A stretch of DNA of 64,000 bases from an uncultured Pelagibacteraceae bacterium (lineage in GTDB: Bacteria; Pseudomonadota; Alphaproteobacteria; Pelagibacterales; Pelagibacteraceae), in the NCBI GenBank assembly GCA_902517535.1, contig CABYCK010000003.1, positions 1 through 64,000 of the forward strand, given 5' to 3'. Position 1 is the first letter of the stretch, and each line of letters begins with the position of its first letter. The position numbers and the translations under genes are program-made. Under the pieces are notes generated by a model that saw only the letters and a list, made by a program, of their open reading frames with translations, ran no database searches and was not told the DNA's origin. Shown here in pieces: positions 23,664 to 34,542 of this stretch.

Positions 23664-24871
23664 AAAGAGTAGTTATAACTGGTATTGGTGTCGTATCTTG
23701 CCTTGGTAATAATCAAGACGAAGTTTACAAATCTCTTTTAAATTCAAAATCCGGAATTTCATTTTCTGAAGAATATAAAGAATATAATTTAAAAAGTAAT
23801 ATTCATGGTAAACCAAATATTAAACTTGAAGATCATGTAGACAGAAAATTTATAAGATTTATGGGACCCGGCTCTGCTTACAATTATATATCCATGCATG
23901 AAGCTGTAAAAGACTCTGGGTTAGAAGAAAAAGATGTGAGCAACATTTTAACAGGAATGATTATGGGATCAGGAGGTCCTTCAATTGAAAATGTTATACT
24001 AGCAGCTGACAAAACAAGAGCAAAAAGTCCAAAAAGAATGGGTCCTTTTGTAGTCCCAAGAACAATGTCAAGCACAGCTTCAGCAACGTTAGCTGTTCCT
24101 TTTAAAATTAAAGGTGTTAATTACACAATTAGTTCAGCATGCGCAACAAGTGGTCATTGTATAGGTAACGCAATGGAATTAATTCAACTCGGTAAACAGA
24201 AAATTATTTTTGCGGGTGGTAGTGATGAGGTGCATTTTGCAATGACTGCAATGTTTGATGCAATGACAGCTTTATCCTCGAAATATAATAATACCCCTGA
24301 AAAAGCTTCAAGACCATATGATAAAACTAGAGATGGATTCGTTATATCAGGAGGTGGTGGTGTAGTAGTTTTAGAAGAATACGAGCATGCCAAAGCAAGA
24401 GGTGCAAAAATTTATGCAGAACTAACAGGCTACGGCGCAACATCTGATGGTTATGATATGGTGGCTCCATCGGGAGAGGGTGCGGTTAGATGTATGGAGA
24501 TGGCTTTAAAAACTGCTAAGAATAAAATTGATTATATAAACACTCACGGTACTTCAACTCCAGTAGGTGATATTACTGAATTGAAAGCAGTTGGAAAAGT
24601 ATTTAATGAGTATAAACCTAAAATTAGTTCGACAAAATCTTTAGCTGGTCATTCTTTAGGAGCTACTTCTGTACATGAAGCTATTTACAGTCTAATTATG
24701 ATGAAAAATAATTTTATTGCTGCTTCGGCTAATATTACTGACATGGACGAGGAGGCAAAAAAGTATCCTATAGTTACTAAAGTTGAAAAAGATATTACTT
24801 TGAATTCTGTAATGTCAAACAGTTTTGGTTTTGGTGGAACTAATGCAACTTTAGTTTTTGAAAAGGTATAA
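23660..24871 (+). CDS. fabB: 3-oxoacyl-ACP synthase I
   Basis: [76 protein letters not shown]. Confidence 0.96.
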   Translation: MKRVVITGIGVVSCLGNNQDEVYKSLLNSKSGISFSEEYKEYNLKSNIHGKPNIKLEDHVDRKFIRFMGPGSAYNYISMHEAVKDSGLEEKDVSNILTGMIMGSGGPSIENVILAADKTRAKSPKRMGPFVVPRTMSSTASATLAVPFKIKGVNYTISSACATSGHCIGNAMELIQLGKQKIIFAGGSDEVHFAMTAMFDAMTALSSKYNNTPEKASRPYDKTRDGFVISGGGGVVVLEEYEHAKARGAKIYAELTGYGATSDGYDMVAPSGEGAVRCMEMALKTAKNKIDYINTHGTSTPVGDITELKAVGKVFNEYKPKISSTKSLAGHSLGATSVHEAIYSLIMMKNNFIAASANITDMDEEAKKYPIVTKVEKDITLNSVMSNSFGFGGTNATLVFEKV

Positions 24872-24874
24872 TAA

Positions 24875-25660
24875 ATGGATTTGATGAAAGGAAAAAAGGG
24901 TTTGATTATGGGCGTTGCGAATGAACGTTCAATTGCATGGGGTATTTCACAAAAACTTGCTGGCGCAGGAGCGGAATTAGCTTTTACCTATTTAGGTGAA
25001 GCTTTAAAAAAAAGAGTTATTCCATTAGCAGAAAAGCTTAACTCAAATTTAACTTTTAGCTGTGATGTGGAAAAAAAAGATGAAGTAATTAAGCTTTTTG
25101 AAGATATAAAATCTAAGTGGGGTCAAATTGATTTTGTAGTACATGCTATAGCTTTTTCGGATAAATCAGAATTATCCGGAGAATACTTAAATACCTCTAG
25201 AGAAAATTTTTTAAAAAGTATGTTAATTTCTTGTTTTTCTTTTACAGAAGTGGCTAGAGAGGCATCCAAGATTATGAAAGAGAATGGTAGTATGCTTACT
25301 CTTACTTATGAATCAACAAAAGCTATACCAAATTATAACGTAATGGGTGTTTGTAAATCTGCACTAGAATCAAGCGTAAAATATCTAGCAAGAGATTTAG
25401 GAACAAAAAAAATTAGAGTAAATGCAATTAGCGCTGGACCTATTAAAACACTCGCCGCTTCAGCTATTGGAGATGCAAAATTTTTATACAAATGGAATGA
25501 AGACCACTCTTTTTTAAAAAGAAACGTAGATATAAACGATGTTGGAAACTCTGCCTTATATTTAATTAGTAACCTTTCTGCCGGCGTTACAGGTGAAATT
25601 CATTACGTCGACGCTGGATATAACAAAGTAGGTATGCCAAATCCTAAGAATATCTCATAG
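24875..25660 (+). CDS. fabI: Enoyl-ACP reductase (NADH)
   Basis: GLIMGVANERSIAWGISQKLAGAGAELAFTYLGE, VRVNAISAGPIKTLAASAI-like segment. Confidence 0.95.
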   Translation: MDLMKGKKGLIMGVANERSIAWGISQKLAGAGAELAFTYLGEALKKRVIPLAEKLNSNLTFSCDVEKKDEVIKLFEDIKSKWGQIDFVVHAIAFSDKSELSGEYLNTSRENFLKSMLISCFSFTEVAREASKIMKENGSMLTLTYESTKAIPNYNVMGVCKSALESSVKYLARDLGTKKIRVNAISAGPIKTLAASAIGDAKFLYKWNEDHSFLKRNVDINDVGNSALYLISNLSAGVTGEIHYVDAGYNKVGMPNPKNIS

Positions 25661-25742
25661 TTTGCAAAATTTGCATGTCTGATCAATAAAATAAACAATT
25701 AAAATATCAATTTAAAGTTTATTAAACTTAATTGGAGAAAAA

Positions 25743-26258
25743 ATGAAAAAATTTAATCTTAATGTTAAGGAAAAATTAGATAGCTTTTTTGATTGGATAA
25801 AAGGTGCAGAACTTATTGAACTAAATTCCTGTGACACTAAAGAAGATCCAGTAAGACCTGAGTTAGATAATAAATTTAGAACCAGTTACGGACGTAAAAT
25901 ATTTGGTGTAAAATATAAAAACGAAATTTGTGCAATTATGTGTTTTGGTTTTACAAACGACATTCCTAGGAATGTTGAAGAACTTGATTTAATGACTAAA
26001 GACGCATACTTACAAAGCGCTCTTAGAGACCAAAATGTTGGCAAGATAGCGATTGCTTATACTGTTTGGTCCAAAAAAAAAGGAGGTGGAAAATTAATAG
26101 TTAAAGAAGTTTTTAAAAAAATTAAACAAACTAATCATTTAAATAGATTAATAACATTATCACCGTTAACAGATATGGCTAGGAATTTTCATTTACATAA
26201 TGGAGCCTTTGAACTTAGAGTAAATGAAACAACGCAAAATTTTGAATACAAAATATAA
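25743..26258 (+). CDS. Hypothetical protein, possible GNAT-like fold
   Basis: Intact 171-aa ORF with an upstream GGAG. Weak acetyltransferase-like segment IAYTVWSKKKGGGKLIVKEVFKKI. Confidence 0.6.
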   Translation: MKKFNLNVKEKLDSFFDWIKGAELIELNSCDTKEDPVRPELDNKFRTSYGRKIFGVKYKNEICAIMCFGFTNDIPRNVEELDLMTKDAYLQSALRDQNVGKIAIAYTVWSKKKGGGKLIVKEVFKKIKQTNHLNRLITLSPLTDMARNFHLHNGAFELRVNETTQNFEYKI

Positions 26259-26259
26259 A

Positions 26260-27024
26260 CTATTTTAAAAATCTAATAGCTTTTAAAGACTTTTCTATTG
26301 AATAATTTACGATATTTTTAAAAAAATTAGATTTATTAAGAGTCAATATATAATTTATGTCAGTAATTTTACAATGATATTTTTCTATAAAATTTTCAAA
26401 TTTTTGAAAATAACTTTCATCCCAATAATTCAAATGAATTTGGGTAGATTGTATACCTACAGGTAAAAAAATTTCTCTATAAAATAATTGTGGAATAAAA
26501 AATAGATTAAACTTGTTAAATGGAAATATGCCATATCCATCGATAATAATTTTAATCCCAGATTTTTCTAACGCCTTAAAAGTGTTTAGGTCATAAGTGT
26601 GGTTCGGAGCAAAGAAAGATCTAACTTTAATATCTTTTTCCTTAAATTTTTGAAGACCTAATCTAACTTTAAGAATCTGATCGTCATAATTTAGTCCATA
26701 GAATTCTGAGAGACCCCCGTAATTAAAATAATCTTTTTTTTTAGTTTGCTGACTATAGACGTGAGAATATCCATGCATCGATATTTCCCAACCTTTTTTT
26801 TCCCAATCTTTTACTCTTTTCCAAAAATTTAAATTATTAGAATATTTCTTAAGCTCAAGATCTTTGTTGTCCGGTATAACACCTAATAAAGGTTTGATGT
26901 TGTATTTATCAAACAGTTTTTCACTTTTATCCATCAACTTCCAATTCATATTTTCTGCGATATCATCTATCCTAATTAACAAACCCGTATATTTTGATGT
27001 AGTTTTTTTTATTGAATTAAGCAT
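26260..27024 (-). CDS. Polysaccharide deacetylase-like (DUF2334-type) protein
   Basis: LLIRIDDIAENMNW, WEKKGWEISMHGYSHVY, VRSFFAPNHTYD. Confidence 0.75.
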   Translation of the reverse strand: MLNSIKKTTSKYTGLLIRIDDIAENMNWKLMDKSEKLFDKYNIKPLLGVIPDNKDLELKKYSNNLNFWKRVKDWEKKGWEISMHGYSHVYSQQTKKKDYFNYGGLSEFYGLNYDDQILKVRLGLQKFKEKDIKVRSFFAPNHTYDLNTFKALEKSGIKIIIDGYGIFPFNKFNLFFIPQLFYREIFLPVGIQSTQIHLNYWDESYFQKFENFIEKYHCKITDINYILTLNKSNFFKNIVNYSIEKSLKAIRFLK

Positions 27025-27047
27025 CTAAGTTTATAGTTTAGCTTAGA

Positions 27048-28001
27048 ATGAGCAAATTTCATATAAAAAAAATTTCGGAGATAGATCAAAATAAATTAAA
27101 AGATTTTTACTCAAATACATTTAAATTTGAAAAAAGTATTCAAGAACATTACTCATGGAGATATAGGTTAGGATATAATAATTTTGAACCTATTGTATTA
27201 TTAGTTAACGATGAAATATGCGGCCATGCTGGATTAATACCTGCAAATATAAAAATAGATAATAAAATTAGACAATGTATTTGGTTTACTGATTTCTTTG
27301 TTGATATTAAATATAGGTCACTAGGTTTTGGAAAACTTTTAACAAAAAAATGGATGAAAATATGCCCAATACAATTAACAATATGTAACCAAAAATCTTT
27401 AAAAGTATTTAAAAAACTAGATTGGTCTTACAATAATAACTTTATAAAAAAAATTAAAGTGTTTAACTACTTAAATACCATTCCTATTTTTAAAAATTTT
27501 AATATTTCACAGTTGTCCATAAAAAATTTTACGAAAGATATAAGTATAGAGAAAATTGAAAATAAAATAATCTCAAAATTAGTAGAGAAATGTGAAAATA
27601 AATACTCAAATGAAAAAACACATTTAATAAGAGATGAAAGTTGGTTTAAGTGGAGAATAATTAATTGTCCTTATAAAAAAGACATTTTCATATTGTATTT
27701 CAAAAACGAATATGTGGTTATTCATATATTTAAAAAAAATGGAATTAAAAGACTTAACATAGTTTTTTCTTTAAATGGGATTAACCAAGTTTTATTAAAT
27801 ACAGTTTCTAATTTTTCAAAAAAAAACAACATTGATTTTATGTCTTATATAGGTAAAAAAGAATTTTTTTTGGATGGAAATATACCTGGGCAAAAAAAAC
27901 TTAATTTTGCTTTTAACTCTGAGAATGCATTACAAGTTCAAGAAATAAGAGAAAATTTAAAAGACTTACAATTTATTGATAGTGATATTGATTTTATTTG
28001 A
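27048..28001 (+). CDS. GNAT-family N-acetyltransferase-like protein
   Basis: EICGHAGLIPANIKIDNKIRQCIWFTDFFVDIKYRSLGFGKLLTKKWM. Confidence 0.7.
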   Translation: MSKFHIKKISEIDQNKLKDFYSNTFKFEKSIQEHYSWRYRLGYNNFEPIVLLVNDEICGHAGLIPANIKIDNKIRQCIWFTDFFVDIKYRSLGFGKLLTKKWMKICPIQLTICNQKSLKVFKKLDWSYNNNFIKKIKVFNYLNTIPIFKNFNISQLSIKNFTKDISIEKIENKIISKLVEKCENKYSNEKTHLIRDESWFKWRIINCPYKKDIFILYFKNEYVVIHIFKKNGIKRLNIVFSLNGINQVLLNTVSNFSKKNNIDFMSYIGKKEFFLDGNIPGQKKLNFAFNSENALQVQEIRENLKDLQFIDSDIDFI

Positions 28002-28002
28002 A

Positions 28003-30075
28003 TTAAATTGTTGCTTGTTTCATTGATAATTTAACTTTTCCTCTGTCAAATCCAACTACCTTGACCGAAACTTCATCGCCTTCTTTAACAACATCGCCTA
28101 CTTTTGCTACTCTTTTTGCCGCAAGTTCTGAAATATGTACTAAGCCATCTTGTTTACCTAGAAAATTAACAAAAGCTCCAAATTCCATAATCTTTACAAC
28201 TTTACCTTTGTAGATTTTTCCCATTTCAGGTTTAGCTATAAGGCTTTTAATAAACTCAATCGCTTTATTTCTTGATTCTTCATCCGGAGCTGCAACTGTA
28301 ACTTCTCCTGTATCTTTGACATCTACTTTTGCGCCAGAAGTCTCTACAATTTCTCTGATAGTTGCTCCACCTTTACCAATAACAGTAGCTATATCTTTTT
28401 TATCTACTTTCACTGTTTCCATTTTAGGTGTGTGTTTAGAAAATTCTTTTCTTGAAGATTTTATAGCTTTATTCATTTCTCCTAAAATATGTTCTCTTCC
28501 AGCTTTTGCTTGATCCAAAGCTTTTTCCATAATTTCAAATGTTATACCTGTAATTTTTATATCCATTTGAAGTGATGTTATGCCATCTTTAGTTCCAGCT
28601 ACTTTAAAATCCATGTCTCCAAGATGATCCTCGTCTCCTAAAATATCAGATAAAACAGAAAATTTTTCTCCTTCTTTTATTAAACCCATCGCAATTCCTG
28701 CAACAGGTTCTTTGATCGGTACACCCGCATCCATTAAAGATAAAGAAGTTCCACAAACAGTTGCCATTGAAGAAGATCCATTCGACTCAGTAATTTCAGA
28801 TACAACTCTTAAAGTGTAAGGAAAATTTTCTTTTTTTGGTAATGATGAATTAATTGCTCTCCATGCTAATTTTCCATGGCCTATTTCTCTTCTGCCTGTT
28901 CCAATTCTTCCGCATTCACCAACTGAAAATGGCGGAAAATTATAGTGAAGCATAAAGCTAGATCTATGCATACCATCTAAACTTTCTAGTCTTTGTTCAT
29001 CATCACTCATTCCTAAAGTAGTTACAACTAAAGCTTGAGTTTCGCCTCTTGTAAATAAAGCTGAACCGTGAGTTCTTGGCAAAACCCCCACTTCACATTT
29101 AATTTGTCTAACATCTGAAAGACCCCTTCCATCAATTCTTTTTTTGTCTTTTAAAATTGCTGTTCTAACAATATCTTTTTCTAGTGATTTAAGTTGTGAC
29201 ATTGCTTGATTTTCAGTTACATTCTCGTCTTCAGAGAACATTTCTTTACATCTGGTATCAATTTCTGAAATAGCATTTGATCTTTTCTTCTTATCGATTT
29301 CTTTAAATGCTTTTCTTAAATCTGATTCAAATGTGCTGGTTATTTTTTTCTTTAATTCAGATTGATCAATCTCTTCAATTTCCCACTTTGGTTTTCCTGC
29401 TTTTTTTGCTAAAGACTCAATTGCTTTAATTATTGGTACAAAATTTTCATGTCCAAATTTAACCGCATCTAACATCACTTTTTCTTTCAGTCCTGTGGCT
29501 TGTGACTCAACCATTAAAACTGCATCTTTAGTTCCTGCTACAACTAAATCTAATTCAGACTCTTTTAATTCTTCAGGAGAAGGATTTAGTAAATATTTAT
29601 TTTCTTTATAACCAACTCTACTTGCGGCTATTGGACCTTGAAAAGGCAAACCTGAAATTGCTAAAGCTGCAGATGAAGCAATTATTGATAAAATATCTGG
29701 CTGATTTTCTCCATCATAAGATAAAACTGTCGGTAATACTTGAACTTCATTCATAAAACTTGCAGGAAATAGTGGTCTGATCGGTCTATCAATTAATCTT
29801 GAGATTAATGTCTCGGCTTCAGTTGGTCTTGCTTCCCTTTTAAAATATCCTCCGGGTATTTTTCCTGCAGCATAGTATTTTTCTTGGTAATTAACAGATA
29901 ATGGAAAATAATCTTGTCCATCTTTTAAATTTTTTGCACCTACTGCAGTTGCAATCACAACTGTTTCTCCACAAGTAGCTATTACTGCTCCGTCTGCTTG
30001 GCGAGCAACTTTTCCTGTTTCTAAAATTATTTTTTTATTATTTATCTCAATTTCTTCTTTATGAATTTTAAACAT
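28003..30075 (-). CDS. pnp: Polyribonucleotide nucleotidyltransferase
   Basis: RNase PH-like domains ([25 protein letters not shown]), then KH domain ([14 protein letters not shown]) and S1 domain. Confidence 0.97.
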   Translation of the reverse strand: MFKIHKEEIEINNKKIILETGKVARQADGAVIATCGETVVIATAVGAKNLKDGQDYFPLSVNYQEKYYAAGKIPGGYFKREARPTEAETLISRLIDRPIRPLFPASFMNEVQVLPTVLSYDGENQPDILSIIASSAALAISGLPFQGPIAASRVGYKENKYLLNPSPEELKESELDLVVAGTKDAVLMVESQATGLKEKVMLDAVKFGHENFVPIIKAIESLAKKAGKPKWEIEEIDQSELKKKITSTFESDLRKAFKEIDKKKRSNAISEIDTRCKEMFSEDENVTENQAMSQLKSLEKDIVRTAILKDKKRIDGRGLSDVRQIKCEVGVLPRTHGSALFTRGETQALVVTTLGMSDDEQRLESLDGMHRSSFMLHYNFPPFSVGECGRIGTGRREIGHGKLAWRAINSSLPKKENFPYTLRVVSEITESNGSSSMATVCGTSLSLMDAGVPIKEPVAGIAMGLIKEGEKFSVLSDILGDEDHLGDMDFKVAGTKDGITSLQMDIKITGITFEIMEKALDQAKAGREHILGEMNKAIKSSRKEFSKHTPKMETVKVDKKDIATVIGKGGATIREIVETSGAKVDVKDTGEVTVAAPDEESRNKAIEFIKSLIAKPEMGKIYKGKVVKIMEFGAFVNFLGKQDGLVHISELAAKRVAKVGDVVKEGDEVSVKVVGFDRGKVKLSMKQATI

Positions 30076-30335
30076 TATTTTCTCAAGTTAAGTTGTTTTA
30101 TTACTTTTTGATAAGACTCAGGGTTTTTCTTTCTAAGATAACTAAGAAGCTTTTTTCGCTTATTAACTGATTTAGTTAAACCTAAAGTTGAGTGTTTATC
30201 TTTTTTAAATTTTTTAAAATGATCGGAAAGTTTTGATATTTTATTAGTTAGAAGACCAATCTGTATTTCTGTTGATCCTACATCTTTCTGATTGGTGGCT
30301 AAAGATTTAATTATATCTTTTTTTTTCTGCATCAT
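30075..30335 (-). CDS. rpsO: 30S ribosomal protein S15
   Basis: [61 protein letters not shown]. Confidence 0.95.
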   Translation of the reverse strand: MMQKKKDIIKSLATNQKDVGSTEIQIGLLTNKISKLSDHFKKFKKDKHSTLGLTKSVNKRKKLLSYLRKKNPESYQKVIKQLNLRK

Positions 30336-30693
30336 TTAACTTTGTCTCTTTAATTATCTTCTCTATCTTTTCAGCATATTCGAATGAGTTATCCTCTACA
30401 AATGTGAGCTTAGGAAGAAACTTAATATCTAACCTTTTAGATAGAGCTCTTCTAACAAGATGTGAGTATTCCGTCAAGGTAGTAACTGTTTCTTTAGTGT
30501 CTATTCCTCCTAAAGGTATTACATAAACTCTTGCTGTTTTAAGGTCTGGTGTCATTCTCACTTCAGTTACTGTTATTAATTTTGAATTTATAGAGGGAAT
30601 TTTTGCTTCATTCCTAATAAATAGCTCACCTAAATTTTGTTTTACTAGCTCTCCTACTCTTAGTTGTCTTTGTGAAAATATCTTTTGTGTCAT
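30307..30693 (-). CDS. rbfA: Ribosome-binding factor A
   Basis: SQRQLRVGELVKQNLGELFIR, ITVTEVRMTPDLKTARVYVIPLGG. Confidence 0.93.
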   Translation of the reverse strand: MTQKIFSQRQLRVGELVKQNLGELFIRNEAKIPSINSKLITVTEVRMTPDLKTARVYVIPLGGIDTKETVTTLTEYSHLVRRALSKRLDIKFLPKLTFVEDNSFEYAEKIEKIIKETKLNDAEKKRYN

Positions 30694-30703
30694 TATTTTT
30701 ATG

Positions 30704-32893
30704 TTAAATAGACCTTTGAATTTCTTCAGATAAGTACGATTCTATTACATCCTTCTCTTTAAAGTCTATAAAATCTTTTATACTTATTCCACATTCAAGA
30801 CCAGTGCCAACTTCTTTTACTTGATTCTTTTCCCTAAAAATACTTTGAATTTCTCCGTTATAAACAACTATTCCATCTCTAATTATTCTTGCTCTTGATT
30901 TGCTTTTTATTTCACCATTAATAACTTTTGATCCAGCAATTTTCCCAGCACTTGAAACTTTAAACACCTTTTTGATTTCAGCAGACCCCAATATAGTTTC
31001 TTTTAAATCTGGTGTGAGCAGTCCAGATAGAGATTTTTCCACATATTCAAGTGCTTCATAAATTATATTAAAATATTTTATATCTATTTTTTGATCCTCA
31101 GCTAATTTTTTTGCCTCTCTATTTGGTTTTACATTAAAACCAATTAAAATTGCGTTAGATGCTTTAGCTAAAGATACATCGGTTTCGTTAATCATGCCGA
31201 TATCTGACAAGATTATTTTCCCAACAACTTCATTGTGCTCAATTTTGTTAATTGCTGTTTTCAATGCTTCGCTAGAACCTTGAACATCTGATTTAATAAT
31301 AATGTTTAATTCTTCTTTTTTCTCCTTATCGTTATCAAAAAGAGTGGTTTTATCTTTTGGTAAAACTTTTTTTGATGATAGGTTGTCTTTTTTAAACTCA
31401 GCCATTTCTTTGGCTTTTTCTTCATCTTCGGTAACCAAAAATTCTGCTCCAGCAAATGCTGAGCTATTCATTCCTAAAATTTCAACTGGCATAGATGGAA
31501 AAGCTTCATTTATATTTTTCCCTTCATAATTAATCATGGCTCTGATTTTGCCCCACGTATCTCCGCAAATAAAAAAATCTCCCTTACTTAATTTTCCATT
31601 CTCTATTAAAATTGTGGATACTGGACCTTTGCCTTTATCTATTTTAGACTCAATTACTACTCCTTTTGCACTTCCAGAAAAAGATGCTTTTAGATCTAAA
31701 ATTTCAGATTGAAGTAAAATCGCCTCTTTGAGTTTATCTAGATTAATCTTCTTTAATGCAGAAACTTCGACGAATAAAGTTTCTCCACTTAAATCTTCAG
31801 CAATTAATTCATATTGCATCATTTCATTTTTAATTTTACTTATATTTTTTCCAGGTAAATCACATTTATTTATCGCAACAATTATAGGAACTTTTGCTGC
31901 TTTAGCATGATTGATAGCTTCAATTGTCTGAGGTTTAATACCATCATCTGCAGCTACAACCAGTACTACAATATCAGTTATCTTAGAACCTCGCGCTCGC
32001 ATCTCTGTGAAAGCTGCGTGACCAGGTGTATCGATAAAGGTAATTAATTTGCTGTTATCTGATGTCACTTGATACGCTCCAATATGTTGAGTGATTCCCC
32101 CATGTTCACCCGATACAATATTTGTATTTCTTAAAGCATCTAATAAAGAAGTTTTGCCATGATCAACGTGACCCATGATAGTTACGATAGGAGGTCTGAT
32201 CTTTATTTCGCCCTCTAATTTTTCTTTTACTTTACTAGTTACTAAAATTGGTTGATCTTCTAAAATTGGTTTATGACCAAATTCTTTTACGATGTATTCT
32301 GCTGTATCTTTATCAATATTGTGATTAATGGTTGCAATTACCTTCATGTTGAACAAGAATTTGATTATATCACTTGATTTTTCCGCCATACGATTTGAAA
32401 GTTCCTGAATAGTAATTTGCTCAGGTATTTTCACATCTCTAATTACTTTTTTAAATTCCTTTTTTTCCTCTCCCTCAGGTTTATTTTTTTTTTCTTTTAA
32501 TCTGGCCCTTTTGACCGAAGCCAAACTTCTTTGTTTAATTTCAATTTCTTCAACATTTAAAGCTCGAGAGACTGTTAGTTTAAAATCTCTTTTATCAACT
32601 GGGCTTTTTAATTTAAGTTTGCTTTTTCCAGACGGTTTATCATCTTTTTTTTTAATAAACTCTTTAGTCGCCTGTTGTTCTACAAATTTTCTAGCATAGT
32701 TCTTTTTTCCCAAATCAGGTAATTTTTGATCATTATGACGAAAAGGTTTATTAGCGACTTTGTTATTTTTGAAAAATTTTTTATTTTCTACTGAGAAAGA
32801 TTTTTTGCCACTTGTGTTTATAGAGCTTGTATCAATTTTCTTTTTGAGATTTGAAGATATAGTAAGTGTTTTCTTTTTATTTTTGTTATCCAT
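30704..32893 (-). CDS. infB: Translation initiation factor IF-2
   Basis: RPPIVTIMGHVDHGKTSLLDALRNTNIVSGEHGGITQHIGAYQV, DTPGHAAFTEMRARG. Confidence 0.97.
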   Translation of the reverse strand: MDNKNKKKTLTISSNLKKKIDTSSINTSGKKSFSVENKKFFKNNKVANKPFRHNDQKLPDLGKKNYARKFVEQQATKEFIKKKDDKPSGKSKLKLKSPVDKRDFKLTVSRALNVEEIEIKQRSLASVKRARLKEKKNKPEGEEKKEFKKVIRDVKIPEQITIQELSNRMAEKSSDIIKFLFNMKVIATINHNIDKDTAEYIVKEFGHKPILEDQPILVTSKVKEKLEGEIKIRPPIVTIMGHVDHGKTSLLDALRNTNIVSGEHGGITQHIGAYQVTSDNSKLITFIDTPGHAAFTEMRARGSKITDIVVLVVAADDGIKPQTIEAINHAKAAKVPIIVAINKCDLPGKNISKIKNEMMQYELIAEDLSGETLFVEVSALKKINLDKLKEAILLQSEILDLKASFSGSAKGVVIESKIDKGKGPVSTILIENGKLSKGDFFICGDTWGKIRAMINYEGKNINEAFPSMPVEILGMNSSAFAGAEFLVTEDEEKAKEMAEFKKDNLSSKKVLPKDKTTLFDNDKEKKEELNIIIKSDVQGSSEALKTAINKIEHNEVVGKIILSDIGMINETDVSLAKASNAILIGFNVKPNREAKKLAEDQKIDIKYFNIIYEALEYVEKSLSGLLTPDLKETILGSAEIKKVFKVSSAGKIAGSKVINGEIKSKSRARIIRDGIVVYNGEIQSIFREKNQVKEVGTGLECGISIKDFIDFKEKDVIESYLSEEIQRSI

Positions 32894-32897
32894 AGCA

Positions 32898-34448
32898 TTA
32901 CTTGTAAATTATTTCTCTTGCTGACATTATTAATTGGTCAGCCTCTTTTCTTGACAAGGAAAACTCTTCTAAATAGCCATCAATTCTTATTTTTTTACCT
33001 TTAATCTCATCAAAGCCTCCTATTAATTCATCTGAAGATAAATCAGCAAAGTCACTTAATTTTTTAATGTTTTTTTGACCTAAAATTACCAACATACCTT
33101 GTGTAATACCTTTTAAGTTAATCAAAGACTCTTCTACTCCCAATTCTTTAAGTTTATTTGCAACTTCTTCTTTTTCTTTAACTAAAGTTTCTTTTGATCT
33201 ATTAATTAATTCTTGAGCTGTTTCTTCATCTATAGCTTCTATTCTTGAAATATCGTCGGGCGTTGCTTGAGAAATCTCTTCAATACTAAGAAAACCCTCT
33301 GATACTAATAGTTGACCCAAGGTTTCATCTACTTCAAGATTTTTAATCAGCGTTTCGGTCCTATCTTTAAATTCAGCTTGTCTTCTCTCGGAGTCTTCTT
33401 TGTCGGTTAAAATATCTATTTCATAATTGGTCAATTTTGATGCTAATCTGACATTTTGTCCTCTTCTTCCAATCGCTTTACTCAAATTTTCCTCGGTTAG
33501 TATAATGTCGATTCTTTTATTATTTTGATCTATTAAAACTTTTTGAATTTCTGCGGGAGACAAAGACTCTGATATTAAAGTAGGTAAATCCTCTGTCCAT
33601 TTAATAATATCAATTTTTTCTCCATGCAATTCATTTACAATTGTCTGTACTCTGCTTCCTCTCATTCCAACACATGCACCTACTGGATCAATTGATGCGT
33701 CTTGGGAATGGACGCATATTTTAGCTCTACTTCCAGGATCTCTAGCGACAGATTTAATCTCTATTGTTCCTTCGTAGATTTCTGGAACCTCTTGGAAAAA
33801 TAGTTTAGCGAGAAATTGAGGATGTGCTCGAGATAAAAATATCTGATGACCTTTTAGTTCTTTCTTTACTTCATAACAATAAGCTTTAACTCTATCTCCT
33901 GTTTTTAATATTTCTCGAGGTATTAATTCATCTTTTTTAATTACTCCTTCTGCTTTTCCCAAATCAATTATAATATTTCCATATTCTAATCTTTTAATTA
34001 TTCCGCTTAAAATTTGTCCTTGTTTATCAATAAATTCTTCATACTGTCTATTTTTTTCAGCTTCACGAACCCTAGTGCTAATAACTTGTTTAGCACTTTG
34101 AGCAGCAATCCTTCCAAAATCTACTTGGGGTAACTCTTCAAAAATCTTATCACCTACTTTAAGATTATCGTTTTTTGAGTCATTTTTTTGCGCATCCTTT
34201 AATGTAATTTCCCTCGCTGAATCTTCTACAGTTTCAACGATTTCTAATATTTTTTGAATTTTAATTTCTCCATTTTCTCTATCAATTACCACCTCAATAT
34301 TATTATCATTACCGAATTTAGTTAAAGCTGCTTTTTGAATAGCACTTTCCATTGAACCAATAACTAATTCTTTATCGATTGACTTTTCGTTTGCAACTGC
34401 GTCTACAATTCTTAAAAGTTCTAATTTATCTAGTCCTCTGTTTAACAT
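32898..34448 (-). CDS. nusA: Transcription termination/antitermination protein NusA
   Basis: LDKLELLRIVDAVANEKSIDKELVIGSMESAIQKAA, VGACVGMRGSRVQTIVNELHGEKIDII, C-terminal HhH repeats. Confidence 0.96.
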   Translation of the reverse strand: MLNRGLDKLELLRIVDAVANEKSIDKELVIGSMESAIQKAALTKFGNDNNIEVVIDRENGEIKIQKILEIVETVEDSAREITLKDAQKNDSKNDNLKVGDKIFEELPQVDFGRIAAQSAKQVISTRVREAEKNRQYEEFIDKQGQILSGIIKRLEYGNIIIDLGKAEGVIKKDELIPREILKTGDRVKAYCYEVKKELKGHQIFLSRAHPQFLAKLFFQEVPEIYEGTIEIKSVARDPGSRAKICVHSQDASIDPVGACVGMRGSRVQTIVNELHGEKIDIIKWTEDLPTLISESLSPAEIQKVLIDQNNKRIDIILTEENLSKAIGRRGQNVRLASKLTNYEIDILTDKEDSERRQAEFKDRTETLIKNLEVDETLGQLLVSEGFLSIEEISQATPDDISRIEAIDEETAQELINRSKETLVKEKEEVANKLKELGVEESLINLKGITQGMLVILGQKNIKKLSDFADLSSDELIGGFDEIKGKKIRIDGYLEEFSLSRKEADQLIMSAREIIYK

Positions 34449-34457
34449 TTTAATTGC

Positions 34458-34488
34458 TCCTAAAAAAAAATGGGCTAAAGCCCATTTT
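34458..34488 (-). terminator. Rho-independent terminator downstream of metK, before nusA
   Basis: Inverted repeat aaaatgggct (34467-34476) / agcccatttt (34479-34488). On the minus strand the stem is followed by a T-tract. Confidence 0.75.
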
Positions 34489-34542
34489 GATACTTACAAG
34501 TTTCAAGCTATTTTAGTGATAATTATGGTTTTTTCAAGATTT

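Noticed and set aside
25660-25742. Short palindromes after fabI (GCAAAATTTGC, AAGTTTATTAAACTT)
   Set aside because: Short, A/T-dominated and not followed by a clear T-tract; expected by chance at this base composition.
34449-34542. SAM riboswitch associated with metK
   Set aside because: metK is on the minus strand and its 5' end overlaps lnt, so there is no leader. The hairpin at 34467-34488 is downstream of metK and fits a terminator.
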